Source of the DNA: Streptomyces sp. NBC_01481
GTDB taxonomy: Bacteria; Actinomycetota; Actinomycetes; Streptomycetales; Streptomycetaceae
Direction of reading: 5' to 3'
Length of the DNA stretch: 64,000 nt
Assembly: GCF_026339995.1 (NCBI RefSeq)
Contig: NZ_JAPEPT010000004.1
Span: 682,001-746,000, forward strand
Shown: piece after piece, positions 25,099 through 34,321 of the stretch
How positions within the stretch are numbered: the first letter of the stretch is position 1
How the letters are laid out: each line of letters opens with the position of its first letter
The notes under the pieces: generated by a model
Told to the model about the DNA's origin: nothing
Database searches by the model: none
Seen by the model: only the letters and a program-made list of their open reading frames with translations
Made by a program: the position numbers and the translations under genes

Positions 25099-25833
25099 TC
25101 ACTCCTCGTACTCGTTGTGTGGGGCAGGGACCGGTCTGGCTTGGCTGATGTTGATGAACGGGATGACGCCGTCATTGACCGGGTCTTTGGTCTGCTTGCT
25201 GGTGTAGGTGCCGGTGACCTCGAGCCACGTGTCGGGTTGCATGACGGGGGGAATCTGGCCGGACAGGCCGATCTTGACCGGTTGGGCGTCGGCAGCACAG
25301 CAGTTGAGGACCATGCGGGTCAGGTAGGGCGCGCCGTTGCCGTCGAGGGTGACGAAGCCGGTGATTTTGATCCGCCGACCGTCGAGGGAGCGTCCGTGGT
25401 CGTAAACGGCGCGGCCGGCGTAATCGACGACGCTGAGCTGGAGGGAGTCACCGGCGGGGAGGGCGGGGAAGCCCCAGGGTTTTTGCAGGGCTGTGCCGGT
25501 GCGCATGGCGCTGTAGGAGCCCAGTGCGGGTGGGGCGACCAGGATGAGGGCGAACAGAGGCAGGACCAGGAGCCAGGAGATTAGTGGTTCGCGGTGGGCG
25601 TGGCTGCTCCGGTCGTGGTCCTCACGCGCGGGCGGGTTCTCCTGGCTCGCGCGATGCCGTCGCAGTTCGTACCAGACGGTGGCGATGGCGGCGACGATCA
25701 GGACGATGCCCGCCACGAGCAGCAGCGGGCGCAACCCGGCCTTGACGTAGCGCAGGTAGAGGTCGGTGAAGCCGGCGCGCAGCACAGCCCCGCCGACGAG
25801 GAACAGAACGGCTGCTTGAGCCTGCCGGTTCAC
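25099..25833 (-). CDS. TIGR03943/DUF1980-family membrane protein, partner of the YraQ permease
   Basis: 244 residues from a GTG overlapping the permease stop (GTGA). The N-terminus has two membrane segments (residues 5-25 and 35-55), a His-rich loop (DHDRSSHAHREP), a third segment, then an extracytoplasmic domain. That domain holds a CC pair (LNCCAADAQPVKIG) and GRRIKITGFV/WLEVTGTY strands typical of TIGR03943. These proteins are nearly always paired with YraQ-type permeases. Family members have been linked to metal transport, but the substrate is not settled. It converges on the ABC ATPase gene. Confidence 0.85.
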   Translation of the reverse strand: MNRQAQAAVLFLVGGAVLRAGFTDLYLRYVKAGLRPLLLVAGIVLIVAAIATVWYELRRHRASQENPPAREDHDRSSHAHREPLISWLLVLPLFALILVAPPALGSYSAMRTGTALQKPWGFPALPAGDSLQLSVVDYAGRAVYDHGRSLDGRRIKITGFVTLDGNGAPYLTRMVLNCCAADAQPVKIGLSGQIPPVMQPDTWLEVTGTYTSKQTKDPVNDGVIPFINISQARPVPAPHNEYEE

Positions 25834-26840
25834 AGCAGGACCGCCCCGACCAGGGCGGATATGAGGACGGCCAGGGTGAAGGTGGCGGGGGCGAACCGGA
25901 GCGCGAACCCGCGGCCGAACGTGGCGGTCTGCATGGCGAACAGCTTCAGGTCGATCATCGGTCCGACGACGAGGAATGCCAGCCGGGCGGTGAGCGAGAA
26001 CTGGGACAGGGACGCGGCCACGAACGCGTCGGCCTCGGAGCAGATCGACAACAGCACCGCGAGGATCGCCAGGGCGAGGACCGCCACCACGGGGTTGCTG
26101 GCCGCGGTGTGCAGCCAGCTGGCGGGAACCACGGCTTTGAGGGTGGCCGCGGCCATCGCCCCGACGACGAGGAATCCGCCGGCGTGCATCACGTCGTGCC
26201 GTACTGATCCCCAGAACGCCGCCCCCTTGCTGAGGCCGTCGAACGACGGATGGGCTGGTGGGCGCAGCCACTCGGTGCGGCCCAGCCGCTGCCACAACCA
26301 GCCCATCGCGCACGCCACGAGCAGACTCGCCACGAAGCGGGCGAGGACCATCTCGGGGTTACGGGGAAACGCGACGGCGGTGGCGGTCAGGACGATCGGG
26401 TTGATCGCCGGGGCGGACAGCAGGAACGCCAACGCCGCCGCGGGGGTGACGCCCCGGCGCACCAGCGCCCCGGCCACCGGCACGGAGGCGCACTCGCAGC
26501 CGGGGAGCACCGCCCCGGCCATCCCGGCGACCGGCACCGCCAGGGCGGGCTGCCTCGGCAGCGCGCGGGCGAAAAACGACGGCGGGACGAACACCGCGAT
26601 GATCGCCGACAGCAGCACACCGAGCACGAGGAAGGGCAGGGCCTGGACGAACACTGCGACGAACACGGTCATCCAGCTCTGCATCACCGGCGCGGACAAC
26701 GCCCGGCGAATCGGCCCCTGCAGCAAAACCACCAGAAGCAGCAGCATGGTGAGGACGAGGGATGAGTTGAACTGCCAACCCTGAGGATCGTTCGCCTCGC
26801 GGTCGTCAACCCGACTCGGGGCCGCTTTGCTGGTGGTCAC
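25830..26840 (-). CDS. YraQ-family (UPF0718/DUF318) permease
   Basis: 336 residues from GTG 26840, chosen because GGAGGT lies nine bases upstream; an in-frame ATG at 26924 has a poorer site. Eight to ten hydrophobic segments. The conserved motif LPGCECASVPVAGAL carries the family's CxC, and a second block reads LLSICSEADAFVAASL. It is co-transcribed with the TIGR03943 partner. It is the full-length paralog of the fragment at 9673-10074. A role in divalent metal or metal-complex transport is inferred from family and neighbourhood. No Zur-like palindrome was seen upstream. Confidence 0.85.
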   Translation of the reverse strand: MTTSKAAPSRVDDREANDPQGWQFNSSLVLTMLLLLVVLLQGPIRRALSAPVMQSWMTVFVAVFVQALPFLVLGVLLSAIIAVFVPPSFFARALPRQPALAVPVAGMAGAVLPGCECASVPVAGALVRRGVTPAAALAFLLSAPAINPIVLTATAVAFPRNPEMVLARFVASLLVACAMGWLWQRLGRTEWLRPPAHPSFDGLSKGAAFWGSVRHDVMHAGGFLVVGAMAAATLKAVVPASWLHTAASNPVVAVLALAILAVLLSICSEADAFVAASLSQFSLTARLAFLVVGPMIDLKLFAMQTATFGRGFALRFAPATFTLAVLISALVGAVLL

Positions 26841-27248
26841 GGGCGAGGTACCTCCGGTACGGAAGGGCTTCGTGGGTCGGTTCCCCTCCACCTTCAGTAC
26901 GCCGGTTCCGGCAGAGCTGCTCATTCTTCCGGTGCGCGTTTGATGCGCCGACGACGGTAGCGGCCGGCGGGCGCTCGCTGGGATGCTCGGCCCGGGCTGC
27001 GTGCACACCCCTGCCACTCGCTCCGGCTCGCCTCGGTGTCCTTGTGGGTCTTGGAGCTCTTGGTGATGGCGTCGGGACCTTCTTGCCGAGGCGGTCGCTG
27101 AGGTCGTCGAGGGCCTTGCTCTCTCCGCGACTCCGTCGATGGTGGTGTCGAGGACGGTGTCTCCTCTACGGCCGCCTCCGCCAGGGTGTGTCGGGCCAGA
27201 CACGGGAATGGAGCTGGCGTCGTGGGCCAAGCCGCTCACTAGCGGTGG
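26841..27248. other. Intergenic region with decayed coding-like stretches
   Basis: About 400 bp. Minus-strand frames contain short plausible stretches (ALDDLSDRLGKKV near 27095 and ITKSSKTHKDTEAS near 27040) that switch frame from one to the next. That is what a decayed gene looks like, but no family can be named. No AT-rich operator is visible. Confidence 0.35.
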
Positions 27249-30077
27249 TCACCTGGAAGCGTTCAGCCTGGTGCGGATCTTTTCGGCGTCGGGGTGGTCG
27301 AGGTCGTCGAGGATGGTCAGGGCGTGCTGCCAGGTGTCGCGGGCCGCGTCGGTTTCGCCGGCGGCGTGGTGGCTCTCGGCGAGGTGGGTGAGCATTTCGG
27401 CTTCGTCCAAGCGGTTGCCGAGTCCCCGGTGCAGTTCCAGTGCGTGGTGGTAGCAGCTGATGGCCTGGCGGATGTTCCCGAGGCGGTGATGGGCGTAGCC
27501 GTAGGTGTCCCATGCGCTCGCCTCGCCCTCACGGTCTCCGCTGTCCTTGAACAGGTCCAGGGCCTGCTCGCAGTAGGTCAAGGCTTGGCGGTCGCCGCGC
27601 TCGGCCTGGTACCAGCCGAAGTTGTTCAGGACCTTGGCCTGTCCGACTTGGTGGCCGGCGGCTCGGAATAGCTCCAGCGCCTGCATGAGGTGGTCTCCCG
27701 TTTCCTCGTAGCGGTCGTGCTGGGCCAGCACCCACGTGATCTTGATCCGGGTGAATGCCTGGCCGACGGGGTCGGCGAGCCGGCGGAACAGGTCGAGGGC
27801 CTGCTCAAGATGGGGATGGGCGTCGTCCGGGCGGCCCAGTGCGCGGTAGGCGAGGGCGAGGCCGTAGTGGGCGTGGGCCTGCCCGGTTTCGTCGGGCAGC
27901 CGCCGGGCGGCATGCAGGGCGGTGTGCTGGGTGGTGAGGAGTTCGTGCCAGCGGCCGCACCGGTGGAGGTAGGTGGTCAGGGCCCAGGCCAGTTGCCAGG
28001 CGTGGGCGTCCAGTCCGGTGTCGGCGGCCTGTCGTACGGCGGCGAGCAGGACCGGATGCTCGGCGGTGAACCAGGCAGTTGCCTGCGCGGGGTCCTCGGT
28101 CCGCTCGGGGTTTGCGCCGGGGTGGCGCGGGTGCGGGGTGATGGGAGCGCGGTGCGGGTCGAGCAGGTGGTCGGCGGCGTGGGCGGTGTGCAGGTAGTGG
28201 TCGAACATGCGCTGGGCGGCCGGGTGCTGTTCGGTGTCCGCATCGAGGGCGTGGGCTTGTTCGGCGGCGTAGGCGCGCAGCAGGTCGTGGAGGGTGTAGC
28301 GGCCGGGGGCGGGTTCGCCGATCAGGTGGGCGCGGGTCAGTTCGGCCAGCAGAGGCCGTACCTGATGAAGAGTAAGGCCGGTGAGACTGGCAGCGGCGGG
28401 GGCCGAGAACTCGGGGCCGGGGTGCAAGCCCAGCAGTGCGAACAGCCGCGCCGCGCCCGAGCTGAGGGCGTGGTGGGACCAGGAGAACACGGTACGCACA
28501 TCGGTCATCGGGTCGTCGCCGGTGAAGGCTTCCAGGCCACCGTCGGCGGCGCGCAGTTCGCCGGCCAGGGTTGCGAGAGGGACGGCGGGCCGGGTGGCGG
28601 CGCGGGCGGCCGCGATGGCCAGGGCCAGCGGCAGCCGGGCGCACCGGGTGATGATCTCGTCCACGGCGTCCAGTTCGGCTGCCACCCGGTGCGCGCCGAG
28701 GCGCTGCGCCAGCAGATCGCGGGACTCTGCCGGTGAGAGCAGGTCCAGGGCGATCGGGTGGGCGCCCTCGGCGGCGACCAGTCCTGCCAGCCGGTTGCGG
28801 CTGGTTACGACGGCCAGGCAGCCGGCCGTACCGGGCAGCAGCGGGCGGACCTGTTCCGCGGCGCCGGCGTTGTCCAGCACGACCAGTATCCGCCGCCCGG
28901 CCAGCAAGCTGCGGTACAGCCCCACCCGCGCCTCCAGGTCCGCCGGGACGCGCTCGCCCGGTACGCCCAGCGCGTCGAGGAAGCCGCGCACCGCCTGGTC
29001 CGGCGTCACCGCCACGCCCGAGGGGTCGAAGCCGCGCAGGTTCACATACAGCCGGCCGTCCGGGAAGCGGTCGGACACCCGGTGCGCCCAGTGCACCGCC
29101 AGCGCCGTCTTGCCCACCCCCGCCGTCCCTGACACCGCCGAGACCACCACCGCGGCCGGCTGTTCCGCCGCCGCTGCCAGGATCCCGTCCAGTTGGGCCA
29201 GTTCTTCCTCCCGCCCGGTGAACCCTCGTGCTTCCAGGGGGAGTTGCGCCGGGAAGGCCCGGCGGGCCTCCGCGCCGGCGGGCGGCGGTGTGCTGCGGGC
29301 CGCGGGTGGGGCAGGTTCACCGCGCAGGATCGCCTGGTGCACTTGCTGCGCCTCGGCGCCCGGGTCGGTGCCGAGCTCCTGGGCCAGCCGCTTCTGCAGG
29401 ACGCTGTAGCAGGCCAGGGCCTCCGGGCCGCGCCCGGCGACCTGGAACGCCCGCATCAGCGCCACGGCGAGTGGCTCGACCAGTGGATGCTCGGCGACCA
29501 GACCGGTCAGGGCACCGATCACCTGCGCGTGACCGCCCACGCGCAACTCGGCATCGGCCCAGGCCATCACCGCGTCGATGCGCTGCTGCCGCAAGCCCTC
29601 TCTGGTACGTGCCGCCCAATCACCGGACAGCCCGGCCAGCGGCTCACCGCGCCACAACCCGAGCGCCTCACGCAGCACCGCCACCTGCGCGACGTCCGTG
29701 AGGCCCGCGTCACGGGCCTGCGCGACAAGGCTCCGGAACCGGTGAAGATCCACCCGGTCGGGCGGCACGTCCAGCAGATATCCTCCGGAGCCACGCCGAA
29801 GCTGCGGTCCGGTGGCACCGCTGTCCGCGCTCCCATCAAGGGGAGCAGCGATGCCCGCCAAAGCCCGGCGGTTCCGGGCAATGTGGGCGTAGAGCGAGGT
29901 GCGTACCTGAGCCGGCGGGTCCTCGCCCCAGACCCGGTCGATCAGCGTCTCGGCCGCCACCCAGCGCCCCGCGTCCACCAGCAGCACCGCCAGGACTATG
30001 CGCTGTTTGGCCGAACCCAGATCCACCGAGCGGCTCGCGACCCGTAACTCCACCGGCCCCAGCAGCAGAAACTCCAC
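27249..30077 (-). CDS. SARP/AfsR-type regulator with NB-ARC and TPR domains
   Basis: 942 residues from GTG 30077, preceded by a GGGGAGGG site. Order: winged-helix DNA-binding domain (VEFLLLGPVELRV near residue 1) and BTAD to about 250; a Pro/Ala linker; NB-ARC ATPase with P-loop GTAGVGKTA, Walker B ILVVLDN and TSRNRL; then at least five TPRs at the C-terminus (AHYGLALAYRALGRPDDA, HHRLGNIRQA). AfsR-like proteins activate secondary metabolite genes. Candidates in range are the lanthipeptide pair or the metallophore operon. No direct sequence link was seen. Confidence 0.92.
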   Translation of the reverse strand: MEFLLLGPVELRVASRSVDLGSAKQRIVLAVLLVDAGRWVAAETLIDRVWGEDPPAQVRTSLYAHIARNRRALAGIAAPLDGSADSGATGPQLRRGSGGYLLDVPPDRVDLHRFRSLVAQARDAGLTDVAQVAVLREALGLWRGEPLAGLSGDWAARTREGLRQQRIDAVMAWADAELRVGGHAQVIGALTGLVAEHPLVEPLAVALMRAFQVAGRGPEALACYSVLQKRLAQELGTDPGAEAQQVHQAILRGEPAPPAARSTPPPAGAEARRAFPAQLPLEARGFTGREEELAQLDGILAAAAEQPAAVVVSAVSGTAGVGKTALAVHWAHRVSDRFPDGRLYVNLRGFDPSGVAVTPDQAVRGFLDALGVPGERVPADLEARVGLYRSLLAGRRILVVLDNAGAAEQVRPLLPGTAGCLAVVTSRNRLAGLVAAEGAHPIALDLLSPAESRDLLAQRLGAHRVAAELDAVDEIITRCARLPLALAIAAARAATRPAVPLATLAGELRAADGGLEAFTGDDPMTDVRTVFSWSHHALSSGAARLFALLGLHPGPEFSAPAAASLTGLTLHQVRPLLAELTRAHLIGEPAPGRYTLHDLLRAYAAEQAHALDADTEQHPAAQRMFDHYLHTAHAADHLLDPHRAPITPHPRHPGANPERTEDPAQATAWFTAEHPVLLAAVRQAADTGLDAHAWQLAWALTTYLHRCGRWHELLTTQHTALHAARRLPDETGQAHAHYGLALAYRALGRPDDAHPHLEQALDLFRRLADPVGQAFTRIKITWVLAQHDRYEETGDHLMQALELFRAAGHQVGQAKVLNNFGWYQAERGDRQALTYCEQALDLFKDSGDREGEASAWDTYGYAHHRLGNIRQAISCYHHALELHRGLGNRLDEAEMLTHLAESHHAAGETDAARDTWQHALTILDDLDHPDAEKIRTRLNASR

Positions 30078-30306
30078 TTGCCCTCCCCCCGGCGCCGCTC
30101 TGCGTGGCCCGGGCGTCGGCTCCCGCCCCGCCACGCCCCGAGCGCCCACCCAACCACCCACTGACCAGCGATGCAAGATACCTGCAAGGTCGTTGGCAAC
30201 CCCCCTGCCGCACCGTGTGAACAGCGGCCGTGACACCGGGGAATCACGGGCAGCTGCGTCTCAAGGCGTGTACGTCATCGCACCTTCCCCTCGCACAGGA
30301 GGAAAA

Positions 30307-30693
30307 GTGATCACGAACTTCAGGTCCAGGCTGACGGTGTCCGGGCTTGTGTCTGCGGCCCTGGCCGCACTCGCTGTTCCGGTAGCCGTAGTTGGAACGG
30401 CCGTGCCCGCGTCCGCGGCGGCGTACTGCGGCCGGACGGCTTCCAACCTCGACGCCACCGCCTACGTGCGGCAGACGGCGGGCGTCAGCGCGAACATGCG
30501 CAGCGGCTCCAGCACAAGCTGTGCGATCAAGGGCTGGGCCGATAATCGGGACACCCTCGACTACTACTGCTACACCAGCAACTCCAGCGGGTCCACCTGG
30601 ACATACCTCAGGAATGTTACCGACGGAACGTACGGGTGGGTGAGCGACTCCCTGCTGCCCGGTAACGGCTCCGGCACTTGGTGCGGCTTCTGA
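30307..30693 (+). CDS. Small exported SH3-like domain protein
   Basis: 128 residues from a GTG preceded by AGGAGGAAAA. A signal peptide (RSRLTVSGLVSAALAALAVPVAVVGTAVPASAAA) is followed by a bacterial SH3-like fold (VSANMRSGSSTSCAIKGWA, then GTYGWVSDSLL). Four cysteines in the mature part suggest disulfides. Such domains bind cell wall or other extracellular polymers. Divergent from the SARP regulator. Confidence 0.75.
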   Translation: MITNFRSRLTVSGLVSAALAALAVPVAVVGTAVPASAAAYCGRTASNLDATAYVRQTAGVSANMRSGSSTSCAIKGWADNRDTLDYYCYTSNSSGSTWTYLRNVTDGTYGWVSDSLLPGNGSGTWCGF

Positions 30694-31114
30694 CCCGGAG
30701 GCCGCAGGCCGCACCGGCCGCAGAGGCCATCGCTGGCGTGTCGGCCGGCCCGAGCCCGCGGGTCGGCTGCTCGCTTGCACCAGGCCCAGTAGTGGATGAC
30801 CGCGAAGTCCAGGGGCGGGTGTGGCGAGCCGAGCTCGTAGCGGCCGTCATCCTCAGCGGCTGACCCGAGAGGGGCGAGTGGATGAGCCCCGAAGACGCCG
30901 TCGGTTTCGTCGAGGACGCAATGCCCCTCATCCAATGCGTGCTCCGGTTCGCGGACCGGTAGGACCCCGCGTAGTGGACCTGCCCGGGCTGGGGCGGTAG
31001 GTATTCCGTACGCCTCGATTCTCAGGTCCATCATTCAGGGGTGGTGCCACTCCGGCTGGGCACGGTTCATCGTGGTTGGGTGCGGCGCACGCTTGGGATG
31101 AGAGGGGATTGGCG
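30694..31114. other. Intergenic region
   Basis: About 420 bp. A 26-codon plus-strand frame at 30881 (MSPEDAVGFVEDAMPLI...) has a GAGGGG site and may be a gene remnant. A minus-strand frame over 30570-31034 is open but overlaps the SH3 gene and is not called. The run-up to 31115 contains GAGGGG for the next gene. Confidence 0.35.
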
Positions 31115-31582
31115 ATGGCTCGGTTGGTCAGCAGGCAAGACCTCGACGTGGAGGTGGACTTCTACGGCTGGTGCCTGCAGGACGTGGACGACTCGACGGT
31201 GCCCGTATCTTTTCCCGAAGGCTTCGAGCAGGGAGCGTTCCTGACTGCGCATGAGGGCCGGCTCGACTTCGCCAGTGCAGGCCACACCCACACCGCGGCG
31301 CTGGCAGCGGAAGTGTGGGACGGCCCACCGGCGGCAGCCGGGCGCAGGAATGGCTGGGACGAGGTGGCCGAGAGCCGGATCTCGTGCTCCGCGGGGCAGC
31401 TGGCTGTGTGGACGGTGGCCGGCGGCCCGATGCATGGGCATGTGCAGCTGTCCGATCACGGTGCCGGATGGCGGGTACGGGCTCACTGCCGGGGCCGCGA
31501 GGCTGTTCGCAGGCTCGCTCGCGAGGGCGTCCCCGAGGGAGTGGAGCGCTACCTGGTCCAGTTCTGGCCCGACGATGCGTGA
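31115..31582 (+). CDS. Hypothetical protein, 155 residues
   Basis: ATG 31115 with GAGGGG 10-14 bases upstream. It looks cytoplasmic and beta-rich, with no signal peptide. Features are an acidic N-terminus (SRQDLDVEVDFYGWCLQD), many Trp and Gly, and an end with FWPDDA. Third-position GC is gene-like. I do not recognise the family. A strong hairpin follows 3 bp after the stop, so it is a single-gene transcript or the end of one. Confidence 0.65.
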   Translation: MARLVSRQDLDVEVDFYGWCLQDVDDSTVPVSFPEGFEQGAFLTAHEGRLDFASAGHTHTAALAAEVWDGPPAAAGRRNGWDEVAESRISCSAGQLAVWTVAGGPMHGHVQLSDHGAGWRVRAHCRGREAVRRLAREGVPEGVERYLVQFWPDDA

Positions 31583-31585
31583 CGA

Positions 31586-31613
31586 GGGGGAGGAGCCGGG
31601 CGGCTCCTCCCCC
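31586..31613 (+). terminator. Hairpin terminator after the 155-residue hypothetical
   Basis: GGGGGAGGAGCC (31586-31597) and GGCTCCTCCCCC (31602-31613) form a perfect 12-bp stem with a 4-nt loop (GGGC). Confidence 0.85.
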
Positions 31614-31800
31614 TTCCTGCAAACCCTGGAGTTCCTCGGCGCCGACCCCGGCAGATGCCGGACGAGCGGTGGAACGAGCTGTTCGCGGCCCTGCGCTCGA
31701 ACCGTGACCGCGCCATCCTGGCGACGGCCGTCAGCAACGGCGTCCGCGCCTTGGAGCTGCTGCGCACCCGCGGGGCGACCCCGAGCTGGAATGCGCCGCA
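31590..31800 (+). pseudogene. Tyrosine recombinase (integrase) fragment
   Basis: One frame reads through PDERWNELFAALRSNRDRA, ILATAVSNGVRALELL, preceded by a Pro/Arg-rich run. This is the start of the catalytic domain of tyrosine recombinases (compare RDRALLxxxxxTGARxSELL), including the position of the first catalytic Arg in NGVRALE. The N-terminal SAM-like domain and the rest of the catalytic domain are absent. Confidence 0.6.
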
Positions 31801-31867
31801 GACGAAACCCCGAGCGCCGGGCACACGTCTCATCCGCGCCGGGTGAGATACGACGACTGGGGGAGAT

Positions 31868-32797
31868 ATGCGAACAGTTCGAGGATTGGGTGCCCTCTGC
31901 CTGCTTCTGTCTGCGGCCGGAGTGGCCGGATGCGGCGAACAGACCGTGGTCGCCGACATTGACCCCGGTCCGAGCGTTCGAGTGGCCGCGCCCGACGGCG
32001 GCCGCGCGCGGCAGGTCTCCGACGCCTGGAAGGGATCGCAGGCCGCCCGGCAGTGGAGGGACGGATTCTTCTCCCTGGACTTGTGGATCCAAGAGCCCCA
32101 GTACGCCTTCCGCAACGGGGAGGACAAGGTGGCGTTCGGGAACCGGAACTTCGACCTGGAGGGCTCATTGCCCGGCAAGGCGGGGAAGGGCACGATCCGG
32201 TGGGAGGGCGGCGGTTCGCTGGCCGCCCCCCTCAAGCCGGCTCAGCAGGTGTTCGAGCAGTTGGACGGCGACGCGCCCGGGGGCGCGGACGGGGACGACG
32301 ACAAGAACCCGCTGATCGTGACCGGGGCGAAGTTGGGTGAGATCACGATGGCCACCAGCCGGGGACCAGCTCGCGTCCCGGCGTGGTTCTTCACCTTGAA
32401 GGGATACGACACCCCGCTCAAGCACGTCGCGTTGGGCGATTCGATGCGGGTGAAGTCACCGGTCAAGCCGTTGGAGTCCCGGGCCCAGACCGATGACCTG
32501 ATGCCGCTCCAGGGCCTCAAGTCGGTGGCCAAGGACGGTCGGAGCATCACGTTGTCGGCCGGACACGGCTCCTGCGACGAAGGCCCGGCGGTGAAGGTTC
32601 TCCAGACCGGGGACAACGTGGTCCTGTCGGCCTCGATCATCAACAGGGCCGAGGGTGCCTGCGCGAGCATCCTGTTCATCAAGGAGGTCACGGTGAAACT
32701 GGACCGCCCGCTCGGCGACCGCATCCTCCTCGACGCGTTCAGCGGGGCACCCGTGATCGTAGAATCGCCGGACTCGGCCAAACCGGTCGGCTCTTGA
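31868..32797 (+). CDS. Putative lipoprotein of unknown function
   Basis: 309 residues from ATG 31868 with GGGGGAG upstream. A short signal ends in the lipobox LSAAGVAGC, so the mature protein is anchored outside the membrane. The remainder is beta-rich with blocks such as GKGTIRWEGGG, KLGEITMATSRGPARVPAWFFTL and VKSPVKPLESRAQ, and two C-terminal cysteines (HGSCDEG, EGACAS). This resembles families of actinomycete hypothetical lipoproteins; no function can be given. Confidence 0.75.
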   Translation: MRTVRGLGALCLLLSAAGVAGCGEQTVVADIDPGPSVRVAAPDGGRARQVSDAWKGSQAARQWRDGFFSLDLWIQEPQYAFRNGEDKVAFGNRNFDLEGSLPGKAGKGTIRWEGGGSLAAPLKPAQQVFEQLDGDAPGGADGDDDKNPLIVTGAKLGEITMATSRGPARVPAWFFTLKGYDTPLKHVALGDSMRVKSPVKPLESRAQTDDLMPLQGLKSVAKDGRSITLSAGHGSCDEGPAVKVLQTGDNVVLSASIINRAEGACASILFIKEVTVKLDRPLGDRILLDAFSGAPVIVESPDSAKPVGS

Positions 32798-33889
32798 TCC
32801 TCACCAGGCATTCGCGTTCCGCTGCGGACGGTGGGTAAGGAACCGGCGGCCCCAAGCCTTGCCCGTGGTCCAGCGCTGCTCGGTGCCTCCGTCGGCCGGG
32901 TCGAAGTCGAGCGGGCCTGCCCCCCGATGGCACCGGGGGTTCCAGTGCGAAGTCCGGGGCGATCTGGGGGTGGATGGTTCCCGAACCGTCCACGGTGAAG
33001 CGCAGATTCAATCCGTTCTTGCCGTTGACGGACCCGCAGTTCCACAGGCCGGCACCGCGGTCGGTGCTGCCGCGCGAGTCTTGGCCGTAGTCGGGGTCGG
33101 CGTTGCTGCGCAGTACGCCGATGGCTTCTGCGCTCCTCCACACCTGGGTCGCGGCTGCCGGTGCAGGCGCGGTGTGACCTCGGTGTGGTTGGCTCTCACG
33201 CCGCCCTCGATGGCGTCATCTCGGTGGCGACGTTGACGACCAGGGTGCAGCCGCCTCCCACCGTGATCGGCACCGGCCGGGGCGTGACCGCATACGGCCG
33301 GGATCGATGCCTTGGTTGGACACCACCTCATAGTGCTCGGGATGGCGCCCGCTGATGAGGCGGCACGCCAGACTCCGGCTGTGGCTGTGACCGGCCCAGC
33401 GGCCGCGCCCCAAGCTCTAGCCGGTGTGACTCGTGGTTCCGATCGCCTCGCGTGTCCTCGTCGGCGCGGCTCACGCGTTGTGGGGTGGGGGCGCTGGTGA
33501 GCGGGAGGTGGTCGGGGGTGGTTCGGGGGTGCTCTCCTTCGCCCAACTCTGTTGTGACATGTGTCACTTCAGGTGTCGGGCTCGGTGGGTGACCCGCGCG
33601 CGGGTGCTCGTTGGCCCTGTTCAGAGGGACTTCTTGAACTGGAGTGCGATTGTCGAAACTACGTAGCGTTCCTGTTCGTGATCAACGGGTGATTTTTTTG
33701 TCGATGTGATGAGTGATCGGGCGTCGTTCCCGACATCGTGGTGTTCAGGCCAACTTGGTCCTGATGCGGGCTTGTTGCCGTGCTGCCCCCAACGAAGAGG
33801 AACTGCGATGACTACTGAGCGCCGGAGGCCCGAGTGAGCGACGACGACGTCCTGGGGACGTCTCGCCCCAGGGCGGATACGGCCAGCCG
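32798..33889. other. Long region without an intact gene
   Basis: About 1.1 kb. On the minus strand, pieces of plausible protein lie in different frames: GLWNCGSVNGKNGLNLRFTV near 33020, and PVPITVGGGCTLVVNV near 33260. That suggests a decayed exported-protein gene of unknown family. From about 33640 to 33830 the DNA is less GC-rich and probably holds the promoter for the sigma-like gene. The ATG at 33808 opens only a nine-codon frame. Confidence 0.4.
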
Positions 33890-34288
33890 GTGCGTGCCCC
33901 GCTGCCCCTTGACTACGAGGGCTTCTATCTCGGCCACCAGGAGTTCTTCCATGCCTTCGCCGAGATCCATCTCGGCAGCCGCCGCGCGGCCGAGGACGTG
34001 GTCCACCAGGTGTTCCTGGAGATCCTGGCCGGCTGGGAGCAGCTGCTGCAGGAAGACGGTCTGGAGCAGCAGACCCTCACGGTCCTGCACCGCCATGTCA
34101 CCCGCCGGCTCGAGTACGAGGGCCGCACACCCGCATTCGTCATCAATGGGCCGATAGCCCAGAACCTGTGCGCGGTCCGCAAGGAGCTGGAGATCAGGTA
34201 CGGCCTTCGGCCTGCCGCAGTCGGCTCCGCCCCGGGGTGTTTTCCCCAACTGCTTCCCGCGCCCGCGCGGATGGTCCCCCTGATCTGA
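33890..34288 (+). CDS. Sigma-70 region-2-like short protein
   Basis: 132 residues from GTG 33890. The stretch HQEFFHAFAEIHLGSRRAAEDVVHQVFLEILAGW resembles region 2 of ECF-type sigma factors (the A-x-E-D-V-V-x-x-V-F helix), followed by a second helical segment (LTVLHRHVTRRL). Region 4 is missing. After about residue 95 the sequence becomes unlike the family. A GTG at 33834 lies in a different frame. It may be a truncated sigma factor, a sigma-like accessory protein or a decaying gene. Confidence 0.5.
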   Translation: MRAPLPLDYEGFYLGHQEFFHAFAEIHLGSRRAAEDVVHQVFLEILAGWEQLLQEDGLEQQTLTVLHRHVTRRLEYEGRTPAFVINGPIAQNLCAVRKELEIRYGLRPAAVGSAPGCFPQLLPAPARMVPLI

Positions 34289-34321
34289 ACTTCCAGTCTT
34301 CCTGCAGTGAAAGTGAAAACA

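Noticed and set aside
26841..27248. Possible Zur box upstream of the YraQ/TIGR03943 operon
   Set aside because: No AT-rich palindrome like those at 11573 and 13743 could be found, so metal control of this operon is not claimed.
30570..31034. Minus-strand 154-codon frame after the SH3-like gene
   Set aside because: Overlaps the SH3-like gene on the other strand and has no recognisable domain; protein-like appearance is limited to a short stretch.
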